NCBI GenBank assembly: GCA_947630175.1
Contig: CANRGJ010000003.1
Location: 124,001-188,000 of the forward strand
Length of the DNA: 64,000 nt
Direction of reading: 5' to 3'
Source: an uncultured Ruminiclostridium sp.
Lineage (GTDB): Bacteria; Bacillota; Clostridia; Oscillospirales; Ruminococcaceae
The position numbers were made by a program, and so were the translations under genes. Below, one piece after another: positions 8,502 to 16,538 of the stretch (positions are counted from its first letter, which is position 1; each line of letters starts with the position of its first letter). The notes under the pieces were generated by a model that did not search any database, was not told the origin of the DNA, and worked only from the letters and a program-made list of their open reading frames with translations.

Positions 8502-8978
8502 TTATTGCTCCTTATCTTTTTTTATTTTCATATTCATGATTATATTGCGCTCTGTAAATCCCACAGCTTTGTAAAATTCACAGGCGGCTTTGTTGAACGC
8601 TTTGACGCCGAGCTGTAAATCGGTGCAGCCCTGTTCCTCGCCGTAACTCCTGACGTACTCCATAAGCCTTGTCCCCACGCCCTGACGGCGGCAGCCTTCC
8701 TTTACCGCAAAGCAGTTGATAAAGCATATCCTGCGGGGATAGTGGGGCGGACTGTCGCTTTCCGTTATTTTAACGGCGGCGTAAGCGTTTATCCCGTCCT
8801 CGTCGCTTACAAGTATAACGTTGTTTTCCCCCTGCAAAAACTCCTCAAGCTCCCCTTGGAAATACTCTGCGGGCATAGAACGGTTGCTTTGCGGGTCGCC
8901 CTTGACGTGTATCTCGTGTAATTCAAAAGCTATCTGGGCTATCTGCTCCAAGTCGGCAGCGACGGCTTTTCTCAGCAT
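8502..8978 (-). CDS. GNAT-family N-acetyltransferase
   Basis: 158 residues from the ATG at 8978, chosen because AGAGGTG lies 5 bp upstream. A longer frame to 9008 has no ribosome binding site. GNAT motif A (acetyl-CoA pyrophosphate loop) is [14 protein letters not shown], preceded by the beta strand [12 protein letters not shown] and followed by [19 protein letters not shown], the typical C-terminal motif B. The substrate is unknown. It sits between a T-box-led membrane gene and tyrS and is translationally coupled to tyrS, which suggests expression rises on tyrosine shortage. Confidence 0.85.
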   Translation of the reverse strand: MLRKAVAADLEQIAQIAFELHEIHVKGDPQSNRSMPAEYFQGELEEFLQGENNVILVSDEDGINAYAAVKITESDSPPHYPRRICFINCFAVKEGCRRQGVGTRLMEYVRSYGEEQGCTDLQLGVKAFNKAACEFYKAVGFTERNIIMNMKIKKDKEQ

Positions 8979-9050
8979 ATTTTCACCTCTTTCAAAAAGA
9001 ATAAACAAAACGCCTTTGATTTTCTATTGTAAAGCTGAAGTTAATTCCGA

Positions 9051-9488
9051 TTATCCTCGGCGTTCAGCATTTTTCCGTCTTAGCCCGATCACGCATAGCA
9101 CTGTCTGAACGACAGCGTTTAAAAGCGCTGCGGGTATTTTCGCAAACAAGCAGAAAAACATAAAAATTCTGTCAAGATTAGGCAAGCCTCCAAGACCTGT
9201 GTTATCCGGCGCAAGCGGGTATCGTACGTCAAGGTAAACAAACAGTGCGACTATTGCTGCCACAGTTCCCGCAATGTAAGAAATGACAAGAGGCAGCGGC
9301 GAAGTGTTCATCTTTCCGGCAATTTTCCTCGCGGCAAACCCCAGAAACAGTTCAAGAAATAACGTGTATACCGCGAAAGCCACAAAAACTCCCACGTCGT
9401 AAAACAATAGCACCTGCAGCAAGGTGAAAAGTAATATCTGCACCAAAGCTCCCGCAGCAAAAAAACAAGCTATCTTCACCGCTTTCAT
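9051..9488 (-). CDS. Predicted four-helix membrane protein, T-box led
   Basis: 145 residues from the ATG at 9488 (AAGGAGAGGGTC upstream). The longer frame beginning at 9530 would start inside the T-box terminator. About four hydrophobic segments: residues 6-30, 33-52, 65-85 and 108-135, with a polar loop VRYPLAPDNTGLGG between the last two. I do not recognise the family. It is the first gene after the tyrosine T-box, 50 bp from its terminator, so a role in tyrosine or aromatic metabolite uptake or efflux is a reasonable guess but only from context. Confidence 0.7.
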   Translation of the reverse strand: MKAVKIACFFAAGALVQILLFTLLQVLLFYDVGVFVAFAVYTLFLELFLGFAARKIAGKMNTSPLPLVISYIAGTVAAIVALFVYLDVRYPLAPDNTGLGGLPNLDRIFMFFCLFAKIPAALLNAVVQTVLCVIGLRRKNAERRG

Positions 9489-9500
9489 GACCCTCTCCTT

Positions 9501-9537
9501 AACAATAAAGCCCTCTATGAATGTAATCATAGAGGGC
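9501..9537 (-). terminator. T-box intrinsic terminator
   Basis: GCCCTCTATGA / TCATAGAGGGC (stem over 9,510-9,537) followed on the minus strand by TTTATTGTT. It competes with the antiterminator containing GGTGGTACCGCG. Confidence 0.85.
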
Positions 9538-9732
9538 GAATATATCGCGGTACCACCTCAATTTACGGCAAAAGCCGCCTCGAAAGCTGTAACGGGCAGA
9601 CCCGTACCCTGCTACTATGCGTAAGCCGTTCACAGGGTCGCTCAGGAATGTATTTCGCCGCCTTAGCCGCCCCCTCGCACCAAACGGAGGCTCTCTGAAG
9701 ACGTACAGCGGGTACTTCTTTCCGTCATCGTT
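9501..9732 (-). ncRNA. T-box leader, tyrosine specifier
   Basis: Read on the minus strand, the leader contains AGAGAG and GGTGCGAG (stem I terminal motifs), then GGCGAAATACATTCC, where TAC in the GAAATACA context is a tyrosine specifier. Later comes the antiterminator T-box sequence GAGGTGGTACCGCG (9,546-9,559), followed by a terminator. T-boxes sense uncharged tRNA by pairing with the specifier and the NCCA end. The tyrosine identity agrees with tyrS as third gene of the transcript. Confidence 0.88.
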
Positions 9733-9738
9733 TTTTGT

Positions 9739-9767
9739 AGTTTATCATAATTCGGGGGTTTTGTCAA
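9739..9767 (-). promoter_or_regulatory. Promoter of the tyrosine T-box operon
   Basis: TTGACA, 17 bp, TAAACT with an upstream TGA forming an extended -10. This places the start of transcription near 9,732. The -35 lies at the very border of a C repeat. Confidence 0.7.
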
Positions 9768-10388
9768 GTAGTTGCTGGTTGGATAGTAGTTAGTAGCTGG
9801 TTGGGGGGTAAAGCAGGCGGAAAAGCGGCTGAAGGTGCAACAGCGAGGGCGGGAAAGCGTGTTTGCGGCTTTGCCGCAAACAGCGGGTGGGACGCTGGCG
9901 TGAAGCTGGTGTGCACAACACAAAAGTGAAAGCCAACCCACCAAATTACCACTCTCACAACATTGGTAAACGACCTTCCCTAACCGCACAACGCCGTGCC
10001 GCACGTTGCCCGCCTGTGGTAGCGACCCGCAGGGGCGCGGGACCAAACCTCGCAATTGCGAGCATTACCACTTGTGGAGTAAAAAGAAGTCGAGCAGGCG
10101 AATTTGACACGGTAAACTAAAAATAAAGTTTTTCCGGAATTCTTAAAACCGCCTTTTCCAAAAAAGGCGGTTTTAAGCGGGGCGGCCGCGCCGCATCCGC
10201 ACGGTACCGTGCAAAACCGTTACCAACATCACCCGATTAGGCAGACATAAAAATTAAATCAATAAAAGGTACAACCTTTCCAATAATACACACATTGCCT
10301 TATCAATCGCCGCAAGATAAAAATTAAGTCTAACTGTACACTGTACACTGTCAACTGTACACTGCCAAGCCCGTCCTGCTCAAGGAAC
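9768..10388 (+). repeat. C-family intergenic repeat, copy 2
   Basis: It fills the space from the T-box promoter to the stop of serS. It lacks the left heptad arrays, starting at TAGTAGCTGGTTGGGG, but keeps the TTTGCGGCTTTGCCGCAAA hairpin, CAATTGCG, the AAAACCGCC/GGCGGTTTT hairpin, GCACGGTACCGTGC, ATTGCCTTATCA, and a right-hand reverse heptad array (ACTGTACACTGTCAACTGT) that ends a few bases from serS. Confidence 0.85.
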
Positions 10389-11666
10389 TCAGATAACTTC
10401 TTTTCCTCCCATATACATTCTAAGCGGCTCAGGAATCCTGATACTTCCGTCCGCCTGAAGATTGTTTTCAAGGAATGCGATCAACATTCTGGGCGGCGCA
10501 ACAACGGTATTGTTAAGGGTATGAGGGAAGTAATTCCCTTTCTCCTTGTTCTTGACTCTGATACCCAAACGCCTTGCCTGCGCGTCTCCAAGATTGGAGC
10601 AGCTTCCCACTTCAAAATACTTCTGCTGTCTGGGCGACCACGCCTCAACGTCTATGCTCTTTACCTTAAGATCCGCCAAGTCACCCGAGCAGCACTCCAA
10701 GGTACGCACGGGAATATCCATACTTCTGAAAAGCTCAACCGTATAACTGTACAGCTTATGGAACCAATCCATACTTTCCTCAGGCTTGCAGATGACTACC
10801 ATCTCCTGCTTTTCAAACTGGTGGATACGGTAAACGCCGCGCTCCTCTATGCCGTGAGCGCCCACCTCCTTGCGAAAGCAGGGGGAATAGCTGGTGAGGG
10901 TCTGGGGCAGTTCCTTTTCATCAAGAAAGCTGTCAATAAAGCGGCCTATCATACTGTGTTCGCTGGTGCCTATCAGGTACAGGTCCTCGCCCTCTATCTT
11001 GTACATCATATTTTCCATTTCGGCAAAGCTCATAACGCCTGTCACCACGTTCCCCCTTATCATAAAGGGGGGAATACAGTAGGTGAAGCCCTTGTCTATC
11101 ATAAAATCACGGGCGTAGCTGAGTATTGCGGAATGAAGGCGGGCTATGTCCCCTTTCAGGTAGTAAAAGCCGTTGCCGCTGGTCTTGCGGGCGCTGTCAA
11201 GGTCAATGCCGTTTCTCGCCTCCATTATGTCAACGTGGTAAGGCACTTCGTATTCAGGCACAACAGGCTCGCCGAAGCGCTCCACCTCAACGTTTTCGCT
11301 GTCGTCCTTTCCTATGGGAACGCTGTCGTCGATGATGTTGGGTATCACCATCATACGCTTGCGCACTTCCTCTGTGAGCTGAGCCATTTTAGCGTCAAGC
11401 TGAGCCATTTCCTCTGCCATATCGCTGACCTTTTTCTTTTCGGCTTCCGCTTCATCTTTCTTTCCCTGCGCCATAAGCGCACCTATCCCCTTGGAAATGG
11501 AGTTGCGCTGACTGCGGAGAAAGTCGGAGCGCTGCTGGCACTCTCTCTGCTGTTTGTCAAGCTCGATCACTTCGTCCACCATAGGGAGCTTTTCGTCCTG
11601 AAATTTCTTTTTGATATTTTCCTTTACTATCTCAGGGTTCTGGCGTAAAAATTTGATGTCTATCAT
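10389..11666 (-). CDS. serS: Seryl-tRNA synthetase
   Basis: 425 residues. The N-terminal tRNA-binding coiled coil spans about residues 28-110, rich in Lys/Glu (KKDEAEAEKKKVSDMAEEM). The class II catalytic core follows: motif 2 FRKEVGAHGIEERGVYRIHQF, the ATP/serine site EVGSCSNLGDAQARR, and motif 3 NNTVVAPPRMLIAFLENN. It charges tRNA-Ser. It lies 26 bp downstream of parB and is probably co-transcribed, an arrangement known in Clostridia. No T-box precedes it. Confidence 0.95.
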   Translation of the reverse strand: MIDIKFLRQNPEIVKENIKKKFQDEKLPMVDEVIELDKQQRECQQRSDFLRSQRNSISKGIGALMAQGKKDEAEAEKKKVSDMAEEMAQLDAKMAQLTEEVRKRMMVIPNIIDDSVPIGKDDSENVEVERFGEPVVPEYEVPYHVDIMEARNGIDLDSARKTSGNGFYYLKGDIARLHSAILSYARDFMIDKGFTYCIPPFMIRGNVVTGVMSFAEMENMMYKIEGEDLYLIGTSEHSMIGRFIDSFLDEKELPQTLTSYSPCFRKEVGAHGIEERGVYRIHQFEKQEMVVICKPEESMDWFHKLYSYTVELFRSMDIPVRTLECCSGDLADLKVKSIDVEAWSPRQQKYFEVGSCSNLGDAQARRLGIRVKNKEKGNYFPHTLNNTVVAPPRMLIAFLENNLQADGSIRIPEPLRMYMGGKEVI

Positions 11667-11692
11667 TTTTTTGTTCCTTTCTTTATGTCAAA

Positions 11693-12550
11693 TCAGCCGT
11701 TAAGCTGTTTCATAAGCTCTCTCAGCTCGTCCTCGTTCTTGCAGGTTATTTCCAGCGTTATCTTGTTCTTTTTGGGAGTAATTTTGACTGCCCGTCCTGT
11801 AAGCTGTTTCAGGCTCATCTCCGCCTCGGTGATGAACGTTGATACCTGTCTTATCTTTTTGGGAGCAGGTTTGGCGTTGACTGCGCCGCACAGCTTTTCA
11901 AGCTGTCTTACCGACATCTGCTCCCCCGCCGCCTTGTGGGCAAGCTCAAGCTGTTTCACCTCGTCGTTAACCGACAAAAGCGCTTTACAATGCCCCGCAG
12001 ACAGCTTGCCCTGCTTGGCGAGCTCCTTTACCTCCTCGGGGAGTTCAAGGATTCGCAGGGAGTTTGCAATAGAGGAACGGGCTTTTCCCACTCCCGCCGC
12101 AATTTCCTCCTGCTTAAGACCGTAACGGGTGATAAGCTGTTTATAGCCGTTGGCTTCCTCCACAGGGTTAAGGTCCTCACGCTGTAAATTCTCTATCAGC
12201 GCTATCTGCGCCGTTTCTGCGTCGGAAAGCTCCATTATCCTCACGGGGACTTCGGACAGTCCCGCTATCTTTGCGGCTCTCCAGCGGCGTTCCCCTGCCA
12301 CTATCTGGTATGTTCCGCCGTGCTCCCGCACCGTCAGCGGCTGGATTATGCCGTGGTCGGCTATGGACTTTGCAAGGCGTTCCAGCTGTTCGGGGTCGAA
12401 GTCGCGGCGGGGCTGGTCACGGTTGGGCTCGATGTCGCCTATCTTCAAGACCGTCAGCTTGTCCTCGCCGCCGTCGCCGAACAGACCTGCGTTGTCATCG
12501 AATATGTTGTCGAATTTACTGCCTAAGGCAGGGCGTTTTTCTTTTTTCAT
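11693..12550 (-). CDS. parB: Chromosome partitioning protein ParB (Spo0J)
   Basis: 285 residues. The N-terminal CTPase/ParB motif is IVAGERRWRAAKIAG with the arginine patch ENLQREDLNPVEEA. The helix-turn-helix reads GVGKARSSIANSLRIL. The Arg in this helix and absence of the Gln/Lys pair found in Noc indicate parS rather than Noc-box recognition. A C-terminal dimerisation domain ends in EDELRELMKQLNG. The start at 12550 has AAGGAGG. Unlike the usual tight soj-spo0J operon, parB is 1 kb from parA, separated by decayed genes. Two parS sites lie at 14,559 and 16,520. Confidence 0.92.
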   Translation of the reverse strand: MKKEKRPALGSKFDNIFDDNAGLFGDGGEDKLTVLKIGDIEPNRDQPRRDFDPEQLERLAKSIADHGIIQPLTVREHGGTYQIVAGERRWRAAKIAGLSEVPVRIMELSDAETAQIALIENLQREDLNPVEEANGYKQLITRYGLKQEEIAAGVGKARSSIANSLRILELPEEVKELAKQGKLSAGHCKALLSVNDEVKQLELAHKAAGEQMSVRQLEKLCGAVNAKPAPKKIRQVSTFITEAEMSLKQLTGRAVKITPKKNKITLEITCKNEDELRELMKQLNG

Positions 12551-12570
12551 AAAGCCTCCTTACAACATGT

Positions 12571-12900
12571 TTATAAATAGCTGCCGCTAAGATATTTCGC
12601 TTTGGCAGCGTCAAAATCTTCCTGCGTTATAATGCCTTCGTCAAGAAGCTGTTTAAGCTCTCTGAGCTTGTTTACACCGTCGTTTTAACTGTTTTTCGAG
12701 ATTTCAGGCTGTTGAGCGTCAGGATACGCCAACAAAGACAAGTTACATATTTCTGCGATATTTATCTTTTCTTTTTGCTTTAATTTTTGATGACGCAACA
12801 ATAAGGAATATTATTAAGACAGCATTCAGTACAGAGAAAACCAAAAACCAAAAATCATAAAACGACAAGAGCAATAAAAAGACGAATATTACTATAAAAA
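12571..12900 (-). pseudogene. Decayed membrane/SHOCT-domain gene
   Basis: The C-terminal piece reads DGVNKLRELKQLLDEGIITQ then EDFDAAKAKYLSGSYL, a SHOCT domain. An in-frame TAA at 12,685-12,687 interrupts it just upstream. Further upstream the frame reads KLKQKEKINIAEICNLSL, then a frameshift near 12,790-12,810 joins it to a hydrophobic segment (IVIFVFLLLLSFYDFWFLVF) without a start codon. At least two lesions, so a non-functional gene. The surrounding 1 kb is much more AT-rich than parA and parB. Confidence 0.6.
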
Positions 12901-12910
12901 AATCTTAAAA

Positions 12911-13293
12911 TTACATTAAGCCATTATTATACCATATCATAAACAAAAACGCAGAAAGGAAATGTACACATAAAACGACAATCAATGCTTGAATAATAAA
13001 ACCTATGATTATTTTTTTAAGTTTAATATCGTTTTTTAAGAGAAAGTACATATTTCCAAAAGAAAAAATAACACAAACCAAGAAACATATTAAAAATGTA
13101 TATTGAAATTTATATTTGAATGAATAAGAAAGAGTGCAAGTAACAGGGAATTGATAAAACTAATCAAGGTATATTTTTTTCTAATATCTTTCTGTTTTGC
13201 AAAAATCGCTGAAAAAATTGAAACTAGGATTACCGAAACAAATAAAACTATTAATTCGCTTATAATATCTATGAACGGAAAATCGTTTTTCAT
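12911..13293 (-). pseudogene. Frameshifted small membrane protein
   Basis: The frame starts with MKNDFPFIDIISELIVLFVS and ends early at 13090. A shift in the T run at about 13,093 would continue it as FLICFLVCVIFSFGNMYFLL, then KKIIIGFIIQALIVVL and a stop at 12,911, giving about 125 residues with four hydrophobic helices. GGAG precedes the ATG at 13293 and overlaps the end of the previous frame. I do not recognise a family. It belongs to an AT-rich decayed cassette between parA and parB. Confidence 0.5.
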
Positions 13294-13299
13294 GTTACT

Positions 13300-13550
13300 T
13301 TACTCCATCTTTTCTATGTAGGAACTAAAAGCGTCAACAATCTTTTTATCAAGGACTAAAGTAGATGTGTGATTTAAATTGAATACATACAAAGGTTCGT
13401 ATAAAAAAGGCAAAAATATATTCAGTTTTCCTATTTCAGCACTATCATTTTTAATATCTTTTCTTTCTGATCGCAAGCCCGAATTTCTTTTTCCCACTCG
13501 TCTTTCCCCATTCGCTCTTCTTCCAGAAATCTTGCGGTATAATCATCAGG
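13300..13550 (-). pseudogene. Frameshifted small gene of unknown function
   Basis: One frame reads DDYTARFLEEERMGKDEWEK then EIRACDQKE. After an A-rich slip site near 13,455 another frame carries on with KDIKNDSAEIGKLNIFLPFL and STLVLDKKIVDAFSSYIEKM to a stop at 13,300. Neither frame has a good start; an ATG next to position 13,555 is out of frame by one base. The product would be a soluble protein of about 85 residues. It overlaps the start of the following membrane pseudogene, so the pair was once translationally coupled. Confidence 0.4.
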
Positions 13551-13583
13551 TGTTCATTTTATCTCTCCGCATTCTTATAAGCT

Positions 13584-14369
13584 TTACAGCATTTTCCCCA
13601 CCTTCGCTGCTCTTTGCATTACCTCGGCGGCAAGGCGGCGATAAGCGTCGGCGCCTTTTGAATTGGGGTCGTAATAGGTTATGGGCTCGCCGTGGCTGGG
13701 GGCTTCGGAAATGCGCACGTTGCGGGGGATCTCGGTCTTGAAAATGGCGTCCTTGGGGAAGGTGCGCTTTATGCTCTCCATGACCTCCCTGTTCACCGTC
13801 AGCCGCTTATCCACCATTGTGAACACTATTCCCATAAGCTGTAAGGCTTTATTTGTACTGTTTTTGACCCTCTTTACTGTGGAGAGGAGTTCCGCTGCGC
13901 CCTCCAGGCTGTACGGCTCGCACTGCATAGGTATGATTATCCTGTCGCAGGCGGAAAGTCCGTTCAGCGCAAGAACGCCCAGCGACGGCAGGCAATCCAC
14001 GATGATGATGTCGTAATCGTTTTTTATCTGCAAAAGCGCCTTTTTAAGCTGTAAGGTCTTATTGTCAAAGGCGGCAAGGCGAAGCTCGCCCTGCGCCAGC
14101 GTCTGCGTTGACGGCAGAGCCCACAGGTTTCTGAACTCGCTTTTTACCACCGCTTCGGCGGGTCTTACCTCGCCCATTATCACATCATAGGTGGTGTATT
14201 TCAATTCCTTTTTATTTATCCCGATACCGGAAGTGGCGTTGCCCTGGGGGTCAAGGTCCACCAGCAATACCTTTTTTCCCCGTTGACCTATGGCGGCGGC
14301 AAGGTTCACCGCGGTGGTGGTTTTGGCAACTCCGCCCTTCTGGTTCACCACAGAAATTATAACGCCCAA
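13584..14369 (-). CDS. parA: Chromosome partitioning ATPase ParA (Soj)
   Basis: 261 residues from a TTG at 14369, chosen because AAAGGAG lies 8 bp upstream and the product then begins at GVIISVVNQKGG like other Soj proteins. The frame is open back to an ATG at 14468 but that extension is unlike the family. Deviant Walker A NQKGGVAKTTTAVN (Ala where most have Gly before Lys), Walker A' DLDPQGNATSG, Walker B IIVDCLPSLGVLAL. ParA binds DNA non-specifically with ATP and is switched by ParB. The partner parB is 1 kb downstream. Confidence 0.93.
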   Translation of the reverse strand: MGVIISVVNQKGGVAKTTTAVNLAAAIGQRGKKVLLVDLDPQGNATSGIGINKKELKYTTYDVIMGEVRPAEAVVKSEFRNLWALPSTQTLAQGELRLAAFDNKTLQLKKALLQIKNDYDIIIVDCLPSLGVLALNGLSACDRIIIPMQCEPYSLEGAAELLSTVKRVKNSTNKALQLMGIVFTMVDKRLTVNREVMESIKRTFPKDAIFKTEIPRNVRISEAPSHGEPITYYDPNSKGADAYRRLAAEVMQRAAKVGKML

Positions 14370-14458
14370 TACGCAGGCTCCTTTCAAATCCTTTTGCAGA
14401 ACGGGTTTGCAAGGTTTCCGCCTGCTTTTTGGAATTTTTGGTTTTTCTTGTCTTTTTA

Positions 14459-14487
14459 AGTATAGCACATTTTGAGGAAAAAATAAA
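14459..14487 (-). promoter_or_regulatory. Probable parA promoter
   Basis: Extended -10 TGCTATACT with a weak -35 (TTTATT) 17 bp upstream on the minus strand, about 90 bp before the TTG start. Confidence 0.45.
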
Positions 14488-14488
14488 G

Positions 14489-14518
14489 CCCTCTTTGAAA
14501 AAAGAGGGAAAATTTTTT
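14489..14518. terminator. Hairpin with T tracts upstream of parA
   Basis: CCCTCTTT / AAAGAGGG at 14,489-14,508 with TTTTTT on the plus-strand side and CTTTATTTTTT on the minus-strand side. It could insulate parA from upstream minus-strand transcription. Confidence 0.45.
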
Positions 14519-14558
14519 GGGTGGGCGTAAAGGGCGTTGGGAAGCGAAGTTATAGAAA

Positions 14559-14574
14559 TGTTCCTCGTGGAACA
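14559..14574. promoter_or_regulatory. parS site
   Basis: TGTTCCTCGTGGAACA differs by one base from the Spo0J consensus TGTTCCACGTGGAACA. It lies between parA and noc. Confidence 0.92.
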
Positions 14575-14578
14575 TTTT

Positions 14579-14912
14579 AGTTGACAGTGTACAGTTGACA
14601 GTTGACAGTTAATTGAATTATGGGGTTTACCGTGATGCTTGCACGGGCTTGGTTTGGTGAGTGGTGCTTTGGGAGAGCAGGTAGCATAGCTTTTCACTTT
14701 TGGGTGGTGCAGACCAGTTTCACGGGTGCGCCCACCCGTCCCACCCACCGAACGGTTCCTCTCAGGGCAATTTCGCAGTTTATTCTTTTATCTTAACTTT
14801 ACCACTTCTCCGCTGTTGCCCTTGCGGGCAAGACGCTCCCGCCCTCTGAAAGGATTTCTTTTGAAAAAAAGAAATCCTCTCAGACTCTCCTTAGAAAATT
14901 TTACTTTGGCGC
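14579..14912 (+). repeat. B-family intergenic repeat, copy 3
   Basis: Starts 5 bp after parS with four heptads (TGACAGT GTACAGT TGACAGT TGACAGT), then AATTGAATTATGGGG, CATAGCTTTTCACTTTTG, GCCCACCCGTCCCACCC, the GGATTTC hairpin and CTCTCCTTAGAAAATTTT, and a closing GGCGCAAGTGCC hairpin. The segment between the GC block and the hairpin differs from other copies. Confidence 0.85.
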
Positions 14913-15013
14913 AAGTGCCATTTTTTATTTTTATTTTATTTTTGCTCATTTTCCCTAATTCGCCAAAATTTTCTCTGCCGCATGTGTATAATTATCTCAA
15001 AGGAGGAATACAT

Positions 15014-15820
15014 ATGCTTTTCCAAAAACAAACGGAACGTGTGGTGAATACAGTGGTAAGCCTCCCCACGTCCCTTATCCGCCCCAATCCCGACCAGCCG
15101 AGAGCCTATTTCGATAACTACGCCCTGACCCAGCTCGCCGTAAGTATCCGACAAAATGGCATTATGCAGCCCCTCATCGTCCGTAAGGCGGAGGACGGCT
15201 ATATCCTTATCGCAGGGGAACGCCGCCTGCGCGCCGCAAAATTGGTGAACCTTGATTACGTCCCCTGCATAGTCCGTGAGGCGGAGGACAAGGACAGCGC
15301 CGTAATGGCGATTCTGGAAAATATCCAGCGTGCAGATTTGAATTACCTTGAAGAAGCCGCCGCCATAAAACGGCTAATAGACAGCTACGGGCTGACCCAG
15401 GAGGAAGCCGCCGTCAAGCTGGGAATAGCCCAGTCCACCGTCGCAAACAAGCTGCGCCTGCTCCGCCTGAGGGCAGAGGACAGGGCAATGTTAGTGAAAT
15501 ACGGGCTCAATGAGCGTCAGGCAAGAGCCCTGCTCCGCCTGCCCGAGGAAATGCGGGAGGAAGCGATACAGGAGATGTATTTAAAGCAGATGAACAGCGC
15601 GCAGGCGGAACACTATGTGGAGCTGCTTTGTAAGCGTTTTCAGGACAAGCCCAAGCAGAAAATAATCGACAAAAGCGACCCGAAGAATATGGTGGGGCTT
15701 TATCTGAACACGTTCAGCCGGACGGTGGAGGAGATGAAATCGGCGGGAATAAGCTGTGAAACGGAGAAGATAAGCAGTGATGAGGAAATAGAATATCGGA
15801 TAAAAATAAAGATGAAATAA
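15014..15820 (+). CDS. noc: Nucleoid occlusion protein Noc (ParB family)
   Basis: 268 residues from the ATG at 15014 with AAAGGAGG upstream. ParB-fold N-domain with IAGERRLRAAKLVN and ENIQRADLNYLEEA. The recognition region is GIAQSTVANKLRLLRL: the Gln and Lys in QSTVANK match the Noc-type signature (B. subtilis Noc has QSTIANK), whereas parB in this window has Arg and Ser there. Noc binds CTP and Noc boxes and blocks division over the nucleoid. The N-terminal end (MLFQKQTERVVNTV) may be the membrane-targeting helix. It is the only plus-strand gene in this section and ends in a shared terminator with rsmG. Confidence 0.85.
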   Translation: MLFQKQTERVVNTVVSLPTSLIRPNPDQPRAYFDNYALTQLAVSIRQNGIMQPLIVRKAEDGYILIAGERRLRAAKLVNLDYVPCIVREAEDKDSAVMAILENIQRADLNYLEEAAAIKRLIDSYGLTQEEAAVKLGIAQSTVANKLRLLRLRAEDRAMLVKYGLNERQARALLRLPEEMREEAIQEMYLKQMNSAQAEHYVELLCKRFQDKPKQKIIDKSDPKNMVGLYLNTFSRTVEEMKSAGISCETEKISSDEEIEYRIKIKMK

Positions 15821-15849
15821 AAAAGGGGAGCGCAAACACTCCCCTTTTT
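15819..15849. terminator. Bidirectional terminator between noc and rsmG
   Basis: AAAAAGGGGAG / CTCCCCTTTTT with a 9-nt loop, A and T runs on both sides, placed exactly between convergent stop codons. Confidence 0.85.
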
Positions 15850-15851
15850 AT

Positions 15852-16475
15852 TTATTTCCTCTGATAAATAATCAGCTTCCTCCCATCGCCGCAAGGCAGC
15901 TGATACCGCATTTCTTCCGCCTTCCTCAGCTTCAGCTTCCCTTCCTCTTCCTCCGCCGAACCCCGCATAGCCAAAAACCGCCCGTCCTCCTTCAGAAACG
16001 GCTCCGCATATCCGCAGAGCAAGCTTAAATTCCCAACCGCCCTCGCAGTCACCATATCGTAAGCCCGCTTGTAGCCGTCCTTTCGGCATAACTCCTCCGC
16101 CCTGCCGTGAATTATCTCCGCCGACAGATCAAGCCTCTCTAAAAGCTGCGCCAAATACACGGTACGCTTTTGCTGGGCGTCCAATAGCGTGAACCGCAGG
16201 TCCTCACGGAATATCATCATCGGCACAGCGGGAAATCCCGCCCCCGTCCCGATGTCAAGGCACTTCGCCCCCTGTCCGACAATAGTCATAGTCAGCGGCA
16301 GAACGCTGTCAATCAGGTGCTTCTCAATTATCCCCTCTCGGTCGCGAATGGCGGTCAGATTGACCTTCTTGCAGTATTCCTGCAAAAATCCCGTCATCGC
16401 GTCCAGCTTCTCAAGCTGTTCCGCGGTAAGCATTATCCCCGTCCGCAGAAATCTTTCCTTTATGTCACTTGTCAT
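15852..16475 (-). CDS. rsmG: 16S rRNA (guanine-527 N7)-methyltransferase
   Basis: 207 residues from the ATG at 16475 (GAGAGGA upstream; a GTG/ATG five codons further out lacks a site). The SAM-binding loop is CLDIGTGAGFPAVPM, preceded by the RsmG signature NLTAIRDREGIIEKHLIDSV and followed by the rRNA-contact region MVTARAVGNLSLLCGYAEPF. It modifies the 530 loop of 16S rRNA. It lies downstream of mnmG in the conserved mnmG-rsmG-noc order. A parS site sits between it and mnmG. Confidence 0.93.
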   Translation of the reverse strand: MTSDIKERFLRTGIMLTAEQLEKLDAMTGFLQEYCKKVNLTAIRDREGIIEKHLIDSVLPLTMTIVGQGAKCLDIGTGAGFPAVPMMIFREDLRFTLLDAQQKRTVYLAQLLERLDLSAEIIHGRAEELCRKDGYKRAYDMVTARAVGNLSLLCGYAEPFLKEDGRFLAMRGSAEEEEGKLKLRKAEEMRYQLPCGDGRKLIIYQRK

Positions 16476-16519
16476 TACTTGTCCTCTCAAACCCGCTATA
16501 CAAAGCGGTTTACAAAGAT

Positions 16520-16535
16520 TGTTCCCCGTGGAACA
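16520..16535. promoter_or_regulatory. parS site
   Basis: TGTTCCCCGTGGAACA, one base from the consensus, four bases beyond the mnmG stop codon in the mnmG-rsmG gap. Confidence 0.92.
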
Positions 16536-16538
16536 TTG

